Assembly (NCBI GenBank): GCA_963555705.1
Contig: OY743171.1
Coordinates: forward strand, 23,988,852-24,052,851
Direction of reading: 5' to 3'
Length of the DNA stretch: 64,000 bases
From: Ligustrum vulgare
Taxonomy: Eukaryota; Streptophyta; Magnoliopsida; Lamiales; Oleaceae
Shown here: one piece after another, positions 33,952-48,400 of the stretch
How the letters are laid out: every line of letters starts with the position of its first letter
How positions within the stretch are numbered: the first letter of the stretch is position 1
Position numbers and translations under genes: made by a program
Notes under the pieces: model-generated
The model's input: the letters and a program-made list of their open reading frames with translations, nothing else
What the model was told of the DNA's origin: nothing
Databases searched by the model: none

Positions 33952-34996
33952 TTATAGGCGCATCTTATTTTCATTTTCCCTTTTTCTTGCTTGTGCGATA
34001 ATAGCACGCCTTTCCCGGCAATATACAATGCGTTTAATTTGTTCGTCCTCCCATATGGAAGGAACATATTTCTTTAAGTATTTGCCATTGATGGATCTTA
34101 TGTGTTTCGTGTTATCTAGATCCTCCAAATGATAAGCTCCGTTGGACAACACACTGCTCACCCTGAACGGCCCTTCCCAATTAGGCGACCATTTACCATA
34201 TTTGGGATTTTTACCTTCTAACGGGAGTATGATTTTCCATACCAAGTCGCCCACACTAAATAATTTGGCTATCACTCTGTTGTTGTAATATTTAGCCACT
34301 TTTTGCTTCTGAATTTGCAATCTATCAAGGACGTCCAACTTTAATTCGTCAAGTTCTAAAAGATTTTGAACCATCAATTCTGCATAGTCACTTTCGCATA
34401 GATGGTTCTGTAAACTTGTTCGAATTGACTGCACATTGATCTCCATAGGTAGCACTGCTTCTTGTCCATAGGTTAGCTGAAACGGATTTACACCTGTACT
34501 CGTTCGTGGAGACGTCCTGTAAGCCCACAAGACATTGTTCAAACATTCGTGCCAATTTCTGGCATTTTCGCCCAACATTTTTCGTACAATGCTCTTCAGG
34601 GTTTTTTTGGAAGACTCTGCTTGCCCGTTAGACTGATCGTAATAAGGCGTAGAGTTAACCAGTTTGATACCAAATTCGTCCAAGAACTCCTTTACTAGAT
34701 TTCCATTCAATGAGGTCCCATGGTCTACCATTATGGTGTGTGGCACCCCGAACCTATACATAATGTGGTCACGAATGAATTCTATGACATTCTTTTGAGA
34801 AATCTCTTTCAAAGGGACAGCCTCTACCCATTTAGTAAAGAAGTCCGTCGCTATAATGATGAACGTGTGTTGTTTGGACGATGGGGATAAATCTTTCCTA
34901 TTAAATCAATAGCCCAACCTTTAAACGGCCAAGGTTTAATAATATGCGCCATTTCCCTGGCTGGCGCTCTTTGGGTTGGTCCGTGTCTCTGACACG
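33952..34996 (-). pseudogene. Tat-type integrase, C-terminal two thirds
   Basis: Integrase joins retroelement cDNA to host DNA. The main open frame (34812-33952, 286 codons, extended upstream in frame to about 34880) has the core residues. The first Asp is in ATDFFTKWVEAVPL, the second in VDHGTSLNGNLV, and Glu in SNGQAESSKKTLKS. These are followed by WAYRTSPRTSTG and the Tat-typical tail GKWSPNWEGPFRVSSVLSNG. A one-base deletion near 34885 separates this frame from the preceding RAPAREMAHIIKPWPFKGWA. The HHCC zinc region is missing because the Tekay fragment starts at 35002. No chromodomain is present. Confidence 0.85.
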
Positions 34997-35001
34997 CTAG
35001 G

Positions 35002-37561
<2,560 letters not shown>

Positions 37562-37572
37562 ACCTTACCCCC

Positions 37573-38560
37573 TTAAAATAATTTCGTCCTCGAAATTAAA
37601 GTTACTTGATCTATGATTACCGGATACTTGGCAAGGATCTCCTCTTTCTCTTCCCAAGTAGCCTCATCACTATTGTGTCTACCACATTGGAATTTGACTA
37701 AAGGAATCTCTTTGTTTCTTAAGACATGGACTTTTCTTTCTACTATGCACATAGGTGCCTCTTCATAAGTCAAATCTTTCTGAACTGCAAGAGACTGATA
37801 ATTCACCACATGATTATGATCATGAACATACTTTCTCAATAAGGAAACATGAAAGACATTGTGAACAGCTGCAAGTTCTGGTGGCGAAGTCAAACAATAA
37901 GCCACATTCCCCACTTTCTCTAGTATATCAAAATGGTCTGATGAAACGAGGCATTAATTTCCCTTTCTTGCCGAAACGAAAAGTACCCTTCATAGGAGTT
38001 ACTTTCAAGAACACTTTCTCTCTAATCTCAAACATTAAGTTTTTTATTCTTTGATCGGCATAACTTTTCTTTCCGTTTGTTTTGAGCAGCTTTAATCCGT
38101 AGAATCTTCGCGATAGCCTATACTGTTTTCTCAATTAATTCCAAACCCAATAATTTCCTCTCGCCAACTTCATCCCACTAGATTGGCGATCAACATCTTC
38201 ACCCATATGGTGCTTCGTATGGTGACATATCAACGGTAGCCCAAAAACTGTTATTGTAGGAAAATTCCACCAAAGGTAGATGAATCTCCCAACTACCACT
38301 CAAGTCTTACACACAGGCTCTAAGCATATCCTCCTGAATAGTGCGTTCAGATTGACTGTCTATCTGGGGATGATAGGCAGTACTAAAATTTAATTTTGTA
38401 CCCATTGCCACATGTAAACTCTTCCAAATCTCATGGGAAAATTCTCGGATCTCTATTTGAAAAAATGGACACTAGCAATCCGTGAAATCGGACAACCTCT
38501 CTAACATATATATGTACCTCATAGGAAGCTATGCGAAAAGACGCTTGATAGTTATTGTGT
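37573..38560 (-). pseudogene. Tekay-type integrase C-terminus with chromodomain, broken
   Basis: Minus-strand pieces: an integrase core part (about 38560-38140) with YVREVVRFHGLLVSI, AYHPQIDSQSERTIQEDMLR and PLVEFSYNNSF; then KVFLKVTPMKGTFRFGKKGK (about 38040); and NVFHVSLLRKYVHDHNHVV (from about 37870). The chromodomain contains IVERKVHVLRNKEIPLVKFQ and ATWEEKEEILAKYP, ending near 37573. Several frameshifts and stops are present. Chromodomains in this lineage are thought to steer integration to heterochromatin. Confidence 0.82.
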
Positions 38561-38570
38561 AGAATTCAAT

Positions 38571-38751
38571 CAATCATCCAACATTATCCAACTTATAAAC
38601 TCATTCATTGACCTTCTATTTCCAACCTTTCAAGGATCTGTACTGATATCGAATCCACGATATAAATATCAATCATTCCAATGCTTAAACTAAAAATCAA
38701 GAAGATTGATCAAGAATAAATCCTTATGATCCGAAATGTAGAAACACGGTA
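38571..38751. other. Unassigned junction between Tekay fragment and Tat coding
   Basis: No motif of either element is visible. It may be filler DNA or a strongly diverged remnant, and the exact breakpoint lies in or next to it. Confidence 0.4.
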
Positions 38752-39326
38752 TCAATTCCAAAATATTAAGCACAAACCCAAACTTAGCAGAATCTTTCTG
38801 AAAAGATTTACAATCACATTCTTCACTTTCAGCTCTACTAACAGTTCTAGCCCCGTGATCAATGCCTCATACTCGGCATGATTGTTAGTACATGTTCTTT
38901 CCAAGGTGAAAGCATACTTGTAACAGACTCCCATGGGATTGATTAGAACTGCACCAACCCCCGTACCCTGGTAAGTTTTTGATCCATCAAAATATAAAAC
39001 CCAGGGCTTCATTTCGAGCGAATCCACTTCTAAATTAACCTCTTGGGCATGTCCAAACATGGATGATAAGCCAAAAAGTTGGCTAAAGCTTGATTTTAAA
39101 TTGCCCTTTGAGGTACATGTTGTATTTCAAATTCAGAAAGGGCCAATGTCCAAAGGCCAATTCTTTGATGTGAAACAGGGAGAGAAAATAAATACTTGAC
39201 TATATTTACTTTAGATATCAAATACACGGTTACATGTTGTAAATAGGCCCTTAGTTTGGTACACGTGAAATATAGAGCAAGACAAAGCTTTTCTACAGCT
39301 GAATAATTACATTCACACTTCGTCAA
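38752..39326 (-). pseudogene. Tat RNase H end plus additional Tat-type RNase H domain
   Basis: Minus strand 39326-39096 carries NYSAVEKLCLALYFTCTKLR and LALSEFEIQHVPQRAI, the end of the classical RNase H. 39060-38752 carries WVLYFDGSKTYQGTGVGAVL and ERTCTNNHAEYEALITGLEL. These are the D...E motifs of a second, cellular-like RNase H that marks the Tat lineage. The second domain loses similarity after KNVIV, about 38810. A stop or frame change separates the two pieces. Confidence 0.82.
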
Positions 39327-40520
39327 TTATCTGCTTAAATAGTAAATTGCTCTCTCCTCGCCCAGTTGGTCTTCTTGCGTGACCATTCCGGCTATAGATC
39401 CTTGCTCCACCGATATATAAACTTTCATTGGCTTCCCATGAATTGATGACACCAATACAGGCGGATTCGATAAGTATATCTTTAGGCTGTCGAAAGCCTT
39501 TTGGTGTTCTTCCCACCAGAAAAATTCGTCTTGATTTTTCAACTTTAAAAGAGGCGAAAAAACTTTCGTTCTCCCTACACAATTAGAAATAAAACGCCTT
39601 AAGAAATTTATTTGACCTAGGAACCTTTGCAATTCCTTTTTATTAGCAAGTGGTTTTGCTTCTAGAATGGCTCTTGCTTTATTTTTGTCAAGTTCGATCC
39701 CCCTTTGTTGTACCAGAAAACCAAGGAAGTTTCCTGAATTAACACCAAACGCACATTTCAAAGGATTCAGCTTCAACTTGTACTGCCTCATTCGTTCAAA
39801 TGAACGTCTTAGTTGTTGAAAATAGTCTTTTTCTTTCATTGACTTTACCACGATATCATCTACATATACTTAAATAAATTCCCCAATCATGTCATGAAAG
39901 ATTAAATTCATTACCCTTTGATACGTGGCCCTAGTGTTTTTTAGGCCGAAGGGCATGACTACCCACTCAAAACATCCCAAGGCCCCTGGGCATCTAAAGG
40001 CGGTTTTATGCACGTCTTCGTTAGCTATGTAAATTTGGTTGTACCCAGAATACCCATCCATGAAAGAATACATGACATGCCCCGCAGTTGAATCTACTAA
40101 AGAATCCATTGTTGGCATAGGATACTCATCTTTAGGCGTGGCTAAATTTAGATTCCTGAAATCTATGCACACCCTAATGTTACCGTTCTTTTTAGATACG
40201 GGAACAATATTAGATAACCATTCTACATACCTGACCGTCCTAATAAAACCAGCCTTTAAAAGACGTTCTATTTTCTTTTTTGCTTCAGGTAATACATTAG
40301 GGGCAAAACGCCTAGGTGGTTGCTTATGTGGCTTAAAATTATGCTTAGTTGGCAACCTGTGTTCCACCAAATTCCTATCTAAACCAGGCATGTGTTCATA
40401 CTCCCAAGCAAAACAATCTCTGTATTCTTTTAATAAGGCAATCAATTCATCACTTACCTCTCTACTGAGTGTTTGGATGATGAATGTTGGGCGTTCTTCC
40501 CCTTTGTAGCCGATGTTCAC
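39327..40520 (-). pseudogene. Tat reverse transcriptase with one in-frame stop beside the active site
   Basis: RT copies the element RNA to DNA. The first frame (40520-39870) shows FAWEYEHMPGLDRNLVEHRL, SKKNGNIRVCIDFRNLNLAT, YSFMDGYSGYNQI and WVVMPFGLKNTRATYQRVMN. It ends at GEFI followed by TAA (39867-39869). The next codons in the same frame read VYVDDIVVKS, so the YVDD catalytic box is intact right after the stop. The second frame (39851-39327) continues with GNFLGFLVQQRGIELDKNKA and FLGQINFLRRFI, and ends AIYYLSR. Apart from this stop the domain is nearly open across 1.2 kb. A frame change near 39320 precedes RNase H. Confidence 0.88.
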
Positions 40521-40553
40521 TTTTACAAGAGGGTCTTGCGCCTGAGCGTGCCC

Positions 40554-41872
40554 CTATTTGGATATCCCTATTGCTTCATCGTCTAGGCTTTTTGCGAGCA
40601 ACTCTTCCTCCAAACAATCCACCTTGTAGATCTTTCTATCAGCATTTTTCTCCAACTCAAAAATGGCCAACTTGCACTTGCACGTTGCCAATGCTGCTGC
40701 CTCTTTTGTCTTTTTTGCATTTTCTCCAGACTTATTATTGAAAGCCATTGGTTTGGCTCTTGAGGCCCGAATATTGGCCACATTCTCGCTTCGCTGGTTG
40801 CTTGTCATGATTCCTCAATCACTTTTACGCCAATAACTGGCTTCTCAAGGGCCACTATATTTGGCCTCATCTAGTTGAACATCTCTGTTAGGGCGTCAAT
40901 CGAGAATGGTTCTTCGCTTAGTGCGACGACTTGAGTTTCTTCTCCCTCTTACACTACTCTAACAGGCCCATAATTCCCTTCGTACATGAATCTCTCTATA
41001 GAGTTCGCTTGTACTGTGAATGGTCTATGATATGCCTATATCACTTCTGCTTCTCCTTGATCATTCCAGAACACTAAACATTGGTGGAGCGATGAAGGTA
41101 TGCACAGGCTCCCATTAATCTAATCTCTCCCTAGAAGTACGGTATAACTGGTAGGACCATCTATCATGAAGAAAACTGTGGTCCTTGTGATAGTTCCCAT
41201 AGTGAAGTCCAATGGCATCACTCATTTGGCCGACGTCACCCCTCTGTTGAAGCTTGTGAGGATAAATTCTGTAGGGATCATATCATCCTCCTTTTTTGCG
41301 AGTCTTCTCATCATTCTGGATGGGATGGTATTTATAGCGGCCCCGTTATCTATAAGAAACTTTGACACTGGAATCCCATTAATCTGGGCCTTCACATACA
41401 GTGGCCTAAGATGCCTAGTTAGTTTGGTGGAGGGTTTTCTAAAGATAAATTGTTCTGTTGCATTGATCTCTACCTCTTGGCCGTCTTCCTTTACTTCGAA
41501 TCTTTTCGTTACTTTGGCTTGCAATACTTCTTGCCCCCCACTCTGATCTCTCAACTCTCCATGTGTGAACCATCCAGTTGGAGGAGGAAGTATCCTGGGA
41601 GGGGACCCATACTTCTCAACCTGTGGCACTCTCGTTTTCCTTTTGGGCGTTTCGTACAGTACGTAAAAATCGAACGCTCGCCCAGAGGACTCACCCAATA
41701 GATCCACTTCGCGCACGCCTTCTTGATATAACTGCTTTAGCAACACATTGCGCGACACCCCTCTTTTCCTACCTTCCATCTCCAAATCGATCTCTTCCTC
41801 AATGTTTGTCATGCCATCGTCCTCTTCTTCATAATCTACCTCTTGGGATGTTTGGCCCTCTTCATATATCAA
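40554..41872 (-). pseudogene. Tat protease and linker to RT
   Basis: Minus-strand frame 41872-41222 contains an acidic head (DYEEEDDGMTNIEEEIDLEM) and, near its end, a retropepsin-like site FLIDNGAAINTIPS. A DNG site in place of DTG/DSG is common in this lineage. Downstream, frames broken by stops include GPTSYTVLLGRD and AYHRPFTVQAN (about 41170-41010), a typical bridge to RT. The frame 40808-40554 gives no known domain. Retropepsin would cut Gag-Pol. Confidence 0.75.
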
Positions 41873-42438
41873 CTCGCAGGCTGCTCCTTCATTTTCTCTA
41901 CCTTCTTCTCCTATATCCTATTTGCTCCTAAACTCATTGGCCATTATATAGTTGTTGGCCATAACTGGGGGTAATGTCCCGAACTGAATGGTGGTGGCTC
42001 ACTCTGGTTCCTCTTCTCTCTTTCTTCTTTACTGCGCTCGAACTTCTATTTCCCAGTGGTACTTCTAAACGCTTTCTTCACCGATCCCTCTGTGCTATTC
42101 CCTTTGTCACTATCAAATTCACTTTGGTCAGCTTCCCGAGTTAGCCTTGGCGCATCTAGGGGCAACATTCCCTGTTGTCACTATCGCCTCATCATTTTTC
42201 CGTAGTTCCTCTGAAAATGCCTTTGCTGTGTCCTTGTCATTTCATTGAAGGGCACGACTCGTCTTGCGTTGTATTGGAATGAATGCTAAACATTTAATTG
42301 TCATGGATGTGGCCTAAATATTTTCCTGTGATTTGTTGGCCGTAGTTTCCTTTCTTGATACAGTTTTCCATGTGTATCCAGGCCTCGACCTTTACCGGGC
42401 TGGAAACTTGGCGCAACTATGGGATGAGTGTGAAGACT
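41873..42438 (-). other. Gag-protease spacer, low similarity
   Basis: The minus strand has many stops and no recognised domain. It is the expected position of the variable segment between the Gag zinc-binding motif and protease. Confidence 0.5.
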
Positions 42439-43725
42439 TTACACTTTGTTTCCTTCCACGGACTTACTCACTTCTTCCTTGCATCTATCACATAAGACAC
42501 TCTGGTCTCCTTGGTATTCTCTTCCTTTGAGTTGTTCAAACACTTTGGGACATTGTTGTTCATCTTCTACTCCATCATCAATTACCAGTTTGAACTTCGA
42601 CAATTTTTGGGCAAAATCAGTTGCCATCATGTTTATTCCAAGTGCTTGTGGGAAGGGGTTCTCGTCCACCTCCATCTTTTTCTTAGGGTCAAGCATGATC
42701 CTTCCCGACCCAATGGCTTCCTGCAACATGTACCGGAAAACTAAACAGTTGTTAGTCGTATGAGACCATGCATTATGCCATTTACAGTATTTTTTACTCT
42801 TAGTTTGTTCAGGGTTTGGAAACTTATGTTTATCGCTCAACTTGATTTGCTTGTCCTTATATAACTTGTCTAATATAAGGTCCGCCTTACTAACGTCGAA
42901 CAAAAATACTTTAGCCTTCTTATTTTTCTCTTCTACAGGCTAGTCTTTTATTATCGTGCCAGATTTTGCTTCCAGGGGACAGGCATATGGGTCCCATTTG
43001 ACTAGCTCGGCCAAGCATACTTCGGCCTTGTCAACATATCCGTCACCTACCGTGTGTATGTTAAAATTTGGGTCCCTATAAAAAGTCCCTTTACTAGAAT
43101 TTTTCATTTGCTCTTCTTCTCTCAGTAAATGCTCGTATCTTATTAAATTAGCGCTCAGTTGAAATAGGTCAGGGAACTCCCTATCCTGGAATTTTTTCTT
43201 GAGGTCAAAACTCAGGCAACTCTGAGCGATCCTAATGAATTCTTTTTCTGGTAGGGGTACAAAGCATTTACTCCTAACCGTTTTGAATCGTTGGAGAAAG
43301 CTTTCAGCCCATTCAGTGGGCATTTGCCTTAGATTGGCCAAGTCGGCCAGAGTCACCTCAGATTCCGTTTTATAGAACTAGGCGTGGAACAGTTGTTCTA
43401 ATTGTTGCCACGTTTGCACAGAATTCACTGGCAGGTTAATGAACTAAGAGAAAACCATCCCTGTGAAGGAACTTGGGAAAAGCCTCATTTTATGATAATC
43501 GGTCACCTCACCACACTGCAACGTGAATCATCCTATGTGTTCTAGCGTGGAAACCACCCCCAAACCAGTGAATAAAGAGAATTCTGGCACCTTGTAACCC
43601 CTAGGCCACGGATAAGCTTGATCCACCCAATCTGGGTAATGCTTAGTGTAAGTTGGCCTAACATAAGGACGCATCCCGACTGCCATTTGGTCTCGCACCA
43701 TCTCAGCGACTTGATCCCTTAACAA
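42439..43725 (-). pseudogene. Tat Gag, central and C-terminal parts
   Basis: Gag forms the particle. Three frames on the minus strand: 43725-43528 (YPWPRGYKVPEFSLFTGLGV, STLEHIG), 43356-42940 (LRQMPTEWAESFLQRFKTVR, RIAQSCLSFDLKKKFQDREF), and 42903-42439 with the zinc-binding-like CKWHNAWSHTTNNCLVFR. Frame breaks lie near 43370-43520 and at 42930. The order and motifs are those of Tat gag upstream of protease. Confidence 0.82.
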
Positions 43726-43916
43726 GGCATTGGGATCATAAGGGAATCCTATAGGTTGATTTTCTGCTATGGTGCTTGCGGCCTAATGTTTGGCAAAGGG
43801 TTTGGTAAATGATTTGCAGCGCAATTACCATTGGCGAATTTGCCATTATTCGGCCCAATGTTGTTATCGATCCCTTCATTGTTAAGATGTGGAACACTTT
43901 GTCTATTACTTTGGAC

Positions 43917-44118
43917 ATGTACTGGGTTACCCCCCAAGTTCGGCACTGGTTTACCTCCCAAATTTGAAGTTGGGTTTCCCCCCAAGTTTGGCACTGGATT
44001 ACTCCCCAAGTTTGAATTATGGTTACCCCCCAAGTTTGGCACTGGATTCCCTAAGTTTGAAGTCGGATTACCCCCCAAGTTTGGCACTGGATTCCCCCCC
44101 CCCCCCCCAAGTTTGAAG
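43917..44118 (-). repeat. 24-bp coding minisatellite in Tat gag (NPVPNLGG-type octapeptide)
   Basis: About eight units of 24 bp (plus-strand consensus CCCCAAGTTTGGCACTGGATTA). Two alternating unit types on the minus strand encode NPVPNLGG and NPTSNLGG. The reading frame 44138-43767 stays open through them. A run of 14 C (44095-44108) interrupts the last units. It lies just inside the gag part cut by the insertion at 44178. Confidence 0.8.
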
Positions 44119-44177
44119 AGGAAGACCCAAAAGGCCATTCTATCCCCCGATTTGGATTAGAGGTCGGGGAACTATGT

Positions 44178-44966
44178 TGATATGATCCAGGACCCTCGAC
44201 AATCGGAGTCATAGCAGGTTTGACGAGAAAATTTAAATATTCAAGTAAAAACAAGAATTCAGCAGGTTCGACGAGCTTTGAAGATCAAACCGTGTCGAAA
44301 AGAATCGAAAATTATGCAGAAGGGCTATCACGGCCGTAACCAACATATGTCACGGCCGTAACCTCCCCTCGGGTTAAAATGCAGAATTTCAAGATTTTCG
44401 ATTTACGGCCGTAAATAAGGGATCACGGCCGTAACCTTAAACAGAAACACACTTACGGCCATAAGTGTCATCTTTACGGCCGTAACTGCTTAACGTATCA
44501 GATTTTTCCATATTTCGCATTATTTTATTACCTTATCAGTTTTTAGCTATTTTAGGTTAATTAGAATTCTATTTTGAGTAGATTAGCGACTAGGGTTTTA
44601 TTTTGCTTATTTATACACTTTTTCCATTCATTGTAATGAAGACTTTGATGATTGAATAAAAAGAGATTGAATGTTTTTCAATTGTTTAATGCGTGGATTC
44701 ACATTACAAACCCAAACTTATCAAGATTGATTAACTTGTGGCGTTCATCCAGAACTTATCAAATATTCGCGAGAGTATTTGTGGCGTTGAAAATCAGAGA
44801 CTTATCAAGGAGATTGGGCAATTCCTTGTGGCGTTTCCAAAGTCGTGGTTCTTTATTCCACATCGTCGAGCCATCGCGTCGTGAATATCGGGTCATGATT
44901 CATCCGCCCAACCACAACCTGGGTTCGGAACTTTCCGACGTTTCTTCCGCGCTTCGAATCTTATCA
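44178..44966 (+). repeat. 5' LTR of the non-autonomous element, with six ACGGCCGTAA palindromes
   Basis: It runs from TGATATGATCCAGGACC to CGAATCTTATCA. Between 44325 and 44485 the motif TCACGGCCGTAA/TTACGGCCGTAA occurs six times (one copy mutated to ACGGCCATAA). A TATA-like box TTATTTATACAC (about 44606) is followed by ATTCATTGTAATGAAGAC, which could be the promoter and transcript start. The 112-codon ORF in the right part is repeated in the other LTR, but contains no recognised domain. Confidence 0.9.
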
Positions 44967-44968
44967 TC

Positions 44969-44983
44969 TGGTATCAGAGCTGG
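44969..44983 (+). other. Primer-binding site, initiator tRNA-Met type
   Basis: TGGTATCAGAGCTGG two bases after the LTR end, complementary to the 3' end of plant initiator tRNA-Met as used by many plant LTR elements. Confidence 0.88.
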
Positions 44984-45234
44984 ACTCTGAATTCAGGTTT
45001 TTCTATCCAGTTTGATTTTTATGTTTATCATCGAGTCCCATAAAACTAATCCATATCTTGTTGTTGAGTCTTATTTTTTCTTGATTTTCTTGAGTATTCT
45101 TCGTGCCAGTAAATTTTTTCTTTATTTGATCCATATAAAAATCCAACAAAATTCAAAAGTGTTTGTTTTGCTTAATTCTTATCCGAATTAAGTTCCGTTT
45201 GTTCTGTCGTGTTCGTTGTCGAATTTTCGGATTT

Positions 45235-45276
<42 letters not shown>

Positions 45277-45426
45277 ATTTTATTATTTTATTTATTCCGA
45301 AAATTCATACTAAAAATTCAAAAAAAAAAAAAAAAAAAGAGAGTCCATTCAAGAACCACTTTCTTGAATTTCTTGATCCTTTGTTTTCATTATTCTTTTT
45401 CTGTGTCCTTCCACATAAATTTCACA

Positions 45427-48400
45427 ATGTCCAATTCTCATGAAAACGCCAAAGATCGTATGTGGAGATTTTTGAATGAAGCTTTGATGAGGTTAGATAA
45501 ACTAGATGAGAGGGAAGGGAAATTGAAAAAGGGGCGATCTCAAGCAAATCGTAGTGATTATAGGCGTGATCCTAAACCTAGGGATGGAATCGGGATTAAG
45601 AGAGGAGCCGAGATTGATCCAAAAGCAATTTTGAAAATTCAAAAAGAAATTTATGAAGAAAGATTGAGGTGTGAACGGGAGGCAGAAAGAAAATATTTGG
45701 CTAAATTGCGAAAGAAGGAGGAGAAACGAAAGGCGGTGATTAAATGGCTAGAGGAGAGTGAAATACATGTTATAGTTGAGCCTCGGGATATGAATGTTGA
45801 AAAGAATGAGGGAGGATTGAAACATGAATTAGAAGTAGTTGAAGAGACCCCGAACTTTGTGGTAGGAGTTGAAAACGTGGAGTTATGTGAACAAACTCCA
45901 AAATATGATGAGGAATTAGAAGTTGGGGTAGAAGTTCAAATTTTGAGCTTTGAATTGGAAGATCCGCATTTTGGTAGTAATGGGGTAGTACATGAACATG
46001 GTGTAGCGACCGAGAATTTTCGTGATTTTATTCAAATAAATATTTTTAAAAATGTGTCGCTTCGACCTTGCCCATCATCTAGTTATTTTATTTTTAAGCG
46101 CGTGCTCGTCTAGCCAGTTAAGTGGAAAATTTAATTTATTCAAATACTTAGTCAAATTTTAATTTTGATCAAATATATTTCAATATCACAGTTTATTTTC
46201 AAAGTCCAAGTATTAATTATATTAAGTCCAGATTTCAACTGTTTTAATCCAATCCAATTTATCGAGCCCAAATATTTTTACCAATCACTCAAGCCCATTT
46301 AAAACTCAATAAGTCATTCTTGGCCCAACTAAATCAATAACTTATTTTCCAAGTATTTCCTTACACAACCATATTCACTTCCAAAATTCTCACAATTTTC
46401 CATGAATCTAGATTTAACCTAATCTACCATGTTAAACACCTAAATCAGCTATTAAATAGATCCCTAACGACTTCCCCCGCGACACATCAAACCTGCACAG
46501 AACCCAGCGTTGCCCAAACTCCCTCTCAACCTTGATCCAACACACGGAAGCTAGAACCAATTCCAGCCATCGTCAAGTGAAAATTCAGAGCACAACACCG
46601 TACCCAAACCTTAAACTTCACTGCTCAAATCAGACACCACCACGAGCCAAACCCAATTGAACCACCACAGCCAACACTGCCGTGTTATCCACAACCGGCC
46701 TCAACTCATCACGCTACCAACCTCCTTCATCATCTTCATCACCATTCAAAAGCATCACCCCACTCCCAAATCAACTCCAGTCAAACCCAACAATCAGAAG
46801 AAGCCCAGAAAATACCCAAGAGAAATCAAGAATCGAACCATCACCACCGGCCCTCCATCAAGCCGTAACCAGCCTTACCTGCAACATCACCACCCTTCAC
46901 CATCGAAGAAACCACCTCAACCGCCCACTTCCCTCCTCAAACGCCACTCAACCAACACCCAAACTCCAATCCCTAATCAAAAACCCATCATCATCATCGC
47001 TGCCCAAAACCAAAATCAAAACCAAAGAGGAGAACCCATTTACTTACCTCCACTGCAGAACCTATTTCAACCGGATTTGTCACCGGAATTCGCAGCCAAG
47101 ATCGAACCTTAAGCTTCGTCGCAGCCTCAGTTTTCTCCCTATTTGACACCCAAGGTCGAGCCCATAACCTCCCCACCATCCGCCTTCGGCGCCGCCAAGT
47201 AATGGGGACGATTTCCGCCGGCAGTGAAGACCCCGGCGGCGTGTACCCGTCGCAACCCTCTCTCGCCTCTCCTCCCTGTTTTCACGCAAATTAGAGAGAG
47301 AGAGAGATGAGATAAGATCTGATAATATTTTTGGATTTTCAAAAATTACCCCTTAAGCCCCCAAGTTTGAAAAGTTATTCAATTCAGTCCCTTTGGTTTC
47401 AAATCATCAATTTTAGCCCTTAAATTTTAAATGAGTTTTAATCAGCCCTTTCATTTTTAAGATCTATTATTTTAAGCTCTATAATTTAATATTTTGTTTT
47501 GAGTTTCAACTCAACTTTTGAAAATTTACATATTAGTCCCTCAAGTTTGAAAAGTATTCATTTTTGTCCCTCAACTTTCAAATTATTCATTTTAGCCCCT
47601 CAACTTTCAAAAACATCAATTTCAGTCCTCAAATTGTAAATTATTATTTTAAACTACAAATTTCTAAAGATTAAGGTAACTTATTGGCTAGACGAGGCGT
47701 ACGGAGATTTGAAAGATTGAAGTCATTCCCGCTCAACCACACTCGTTAAGTTTAAGGTAGACTCGCCCCCACTAATTGATTTATATTATAATTGCATGTG
47801 TTATGTGGATTTGTGTGATTTTATGCTTAATTGCATGAGAAAAGAATATCTCTTTTGAGATAAATAATTTATGTTATGCTGGGCATAACTTATCTGCTAG
47901 CCAAGAAAAGAAAAGAATGTGTTCATTTGCGTTCACTATGTGATGCCTATGAATAAGAAAAGAATGTCACTACATTATTTGCATAATTTCTTGTTCAATT
48001 ATCTTGTAGATTAATTATTGGCAATGAGTCTACTGAGTATTTCATTTTTGAAATGCTCAACCCGTTATTTTAACAACCTTTGCAGATTTCGGAGACGATG
48101 GCGAGTGAGGGGCAATGACGGCAAATTACAATTGATATATTTTTTTAAAAAGTCGTGAACAATGAAATGATTGTTTCATTTTATCAAGAATTGTCATTTT
48201 TACAAATTTGTACGAAAATACTTATTCCATTTGAATTATCGCTAAACTTTTATTCGATAAATGCGATATTTAATATTTAATCATTTTTCCGCAACAAAGT
48301 TTATTCAAGAATTTAGAAAAGTGACGTTCCCGCACTCCTCGGAACTCGGGGCGTTACACATGGTGATTCAAATGTGGAGGTCGGAGATGTGGTTGAGTTT

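Noticed and set aside
40039..40509. 156-codon plus-strand ORF opposite Tat RT
   Set aside because: Antisense shadow of the RT coding frame, which has all the conserved motifs.
43831..44160. Plus-strand ORF with Leu-Pro-Pro-Lys-Phe repeats
   Set aside because: Antisense of the Gag minisatellite; the minus strand fits the Gag position.
46657..47342. Pro/Ser/Thr-rich ORFs of about 150 codons
   Set aside because: They lie in the solo LTR, overlap in several frames, and have no family support.
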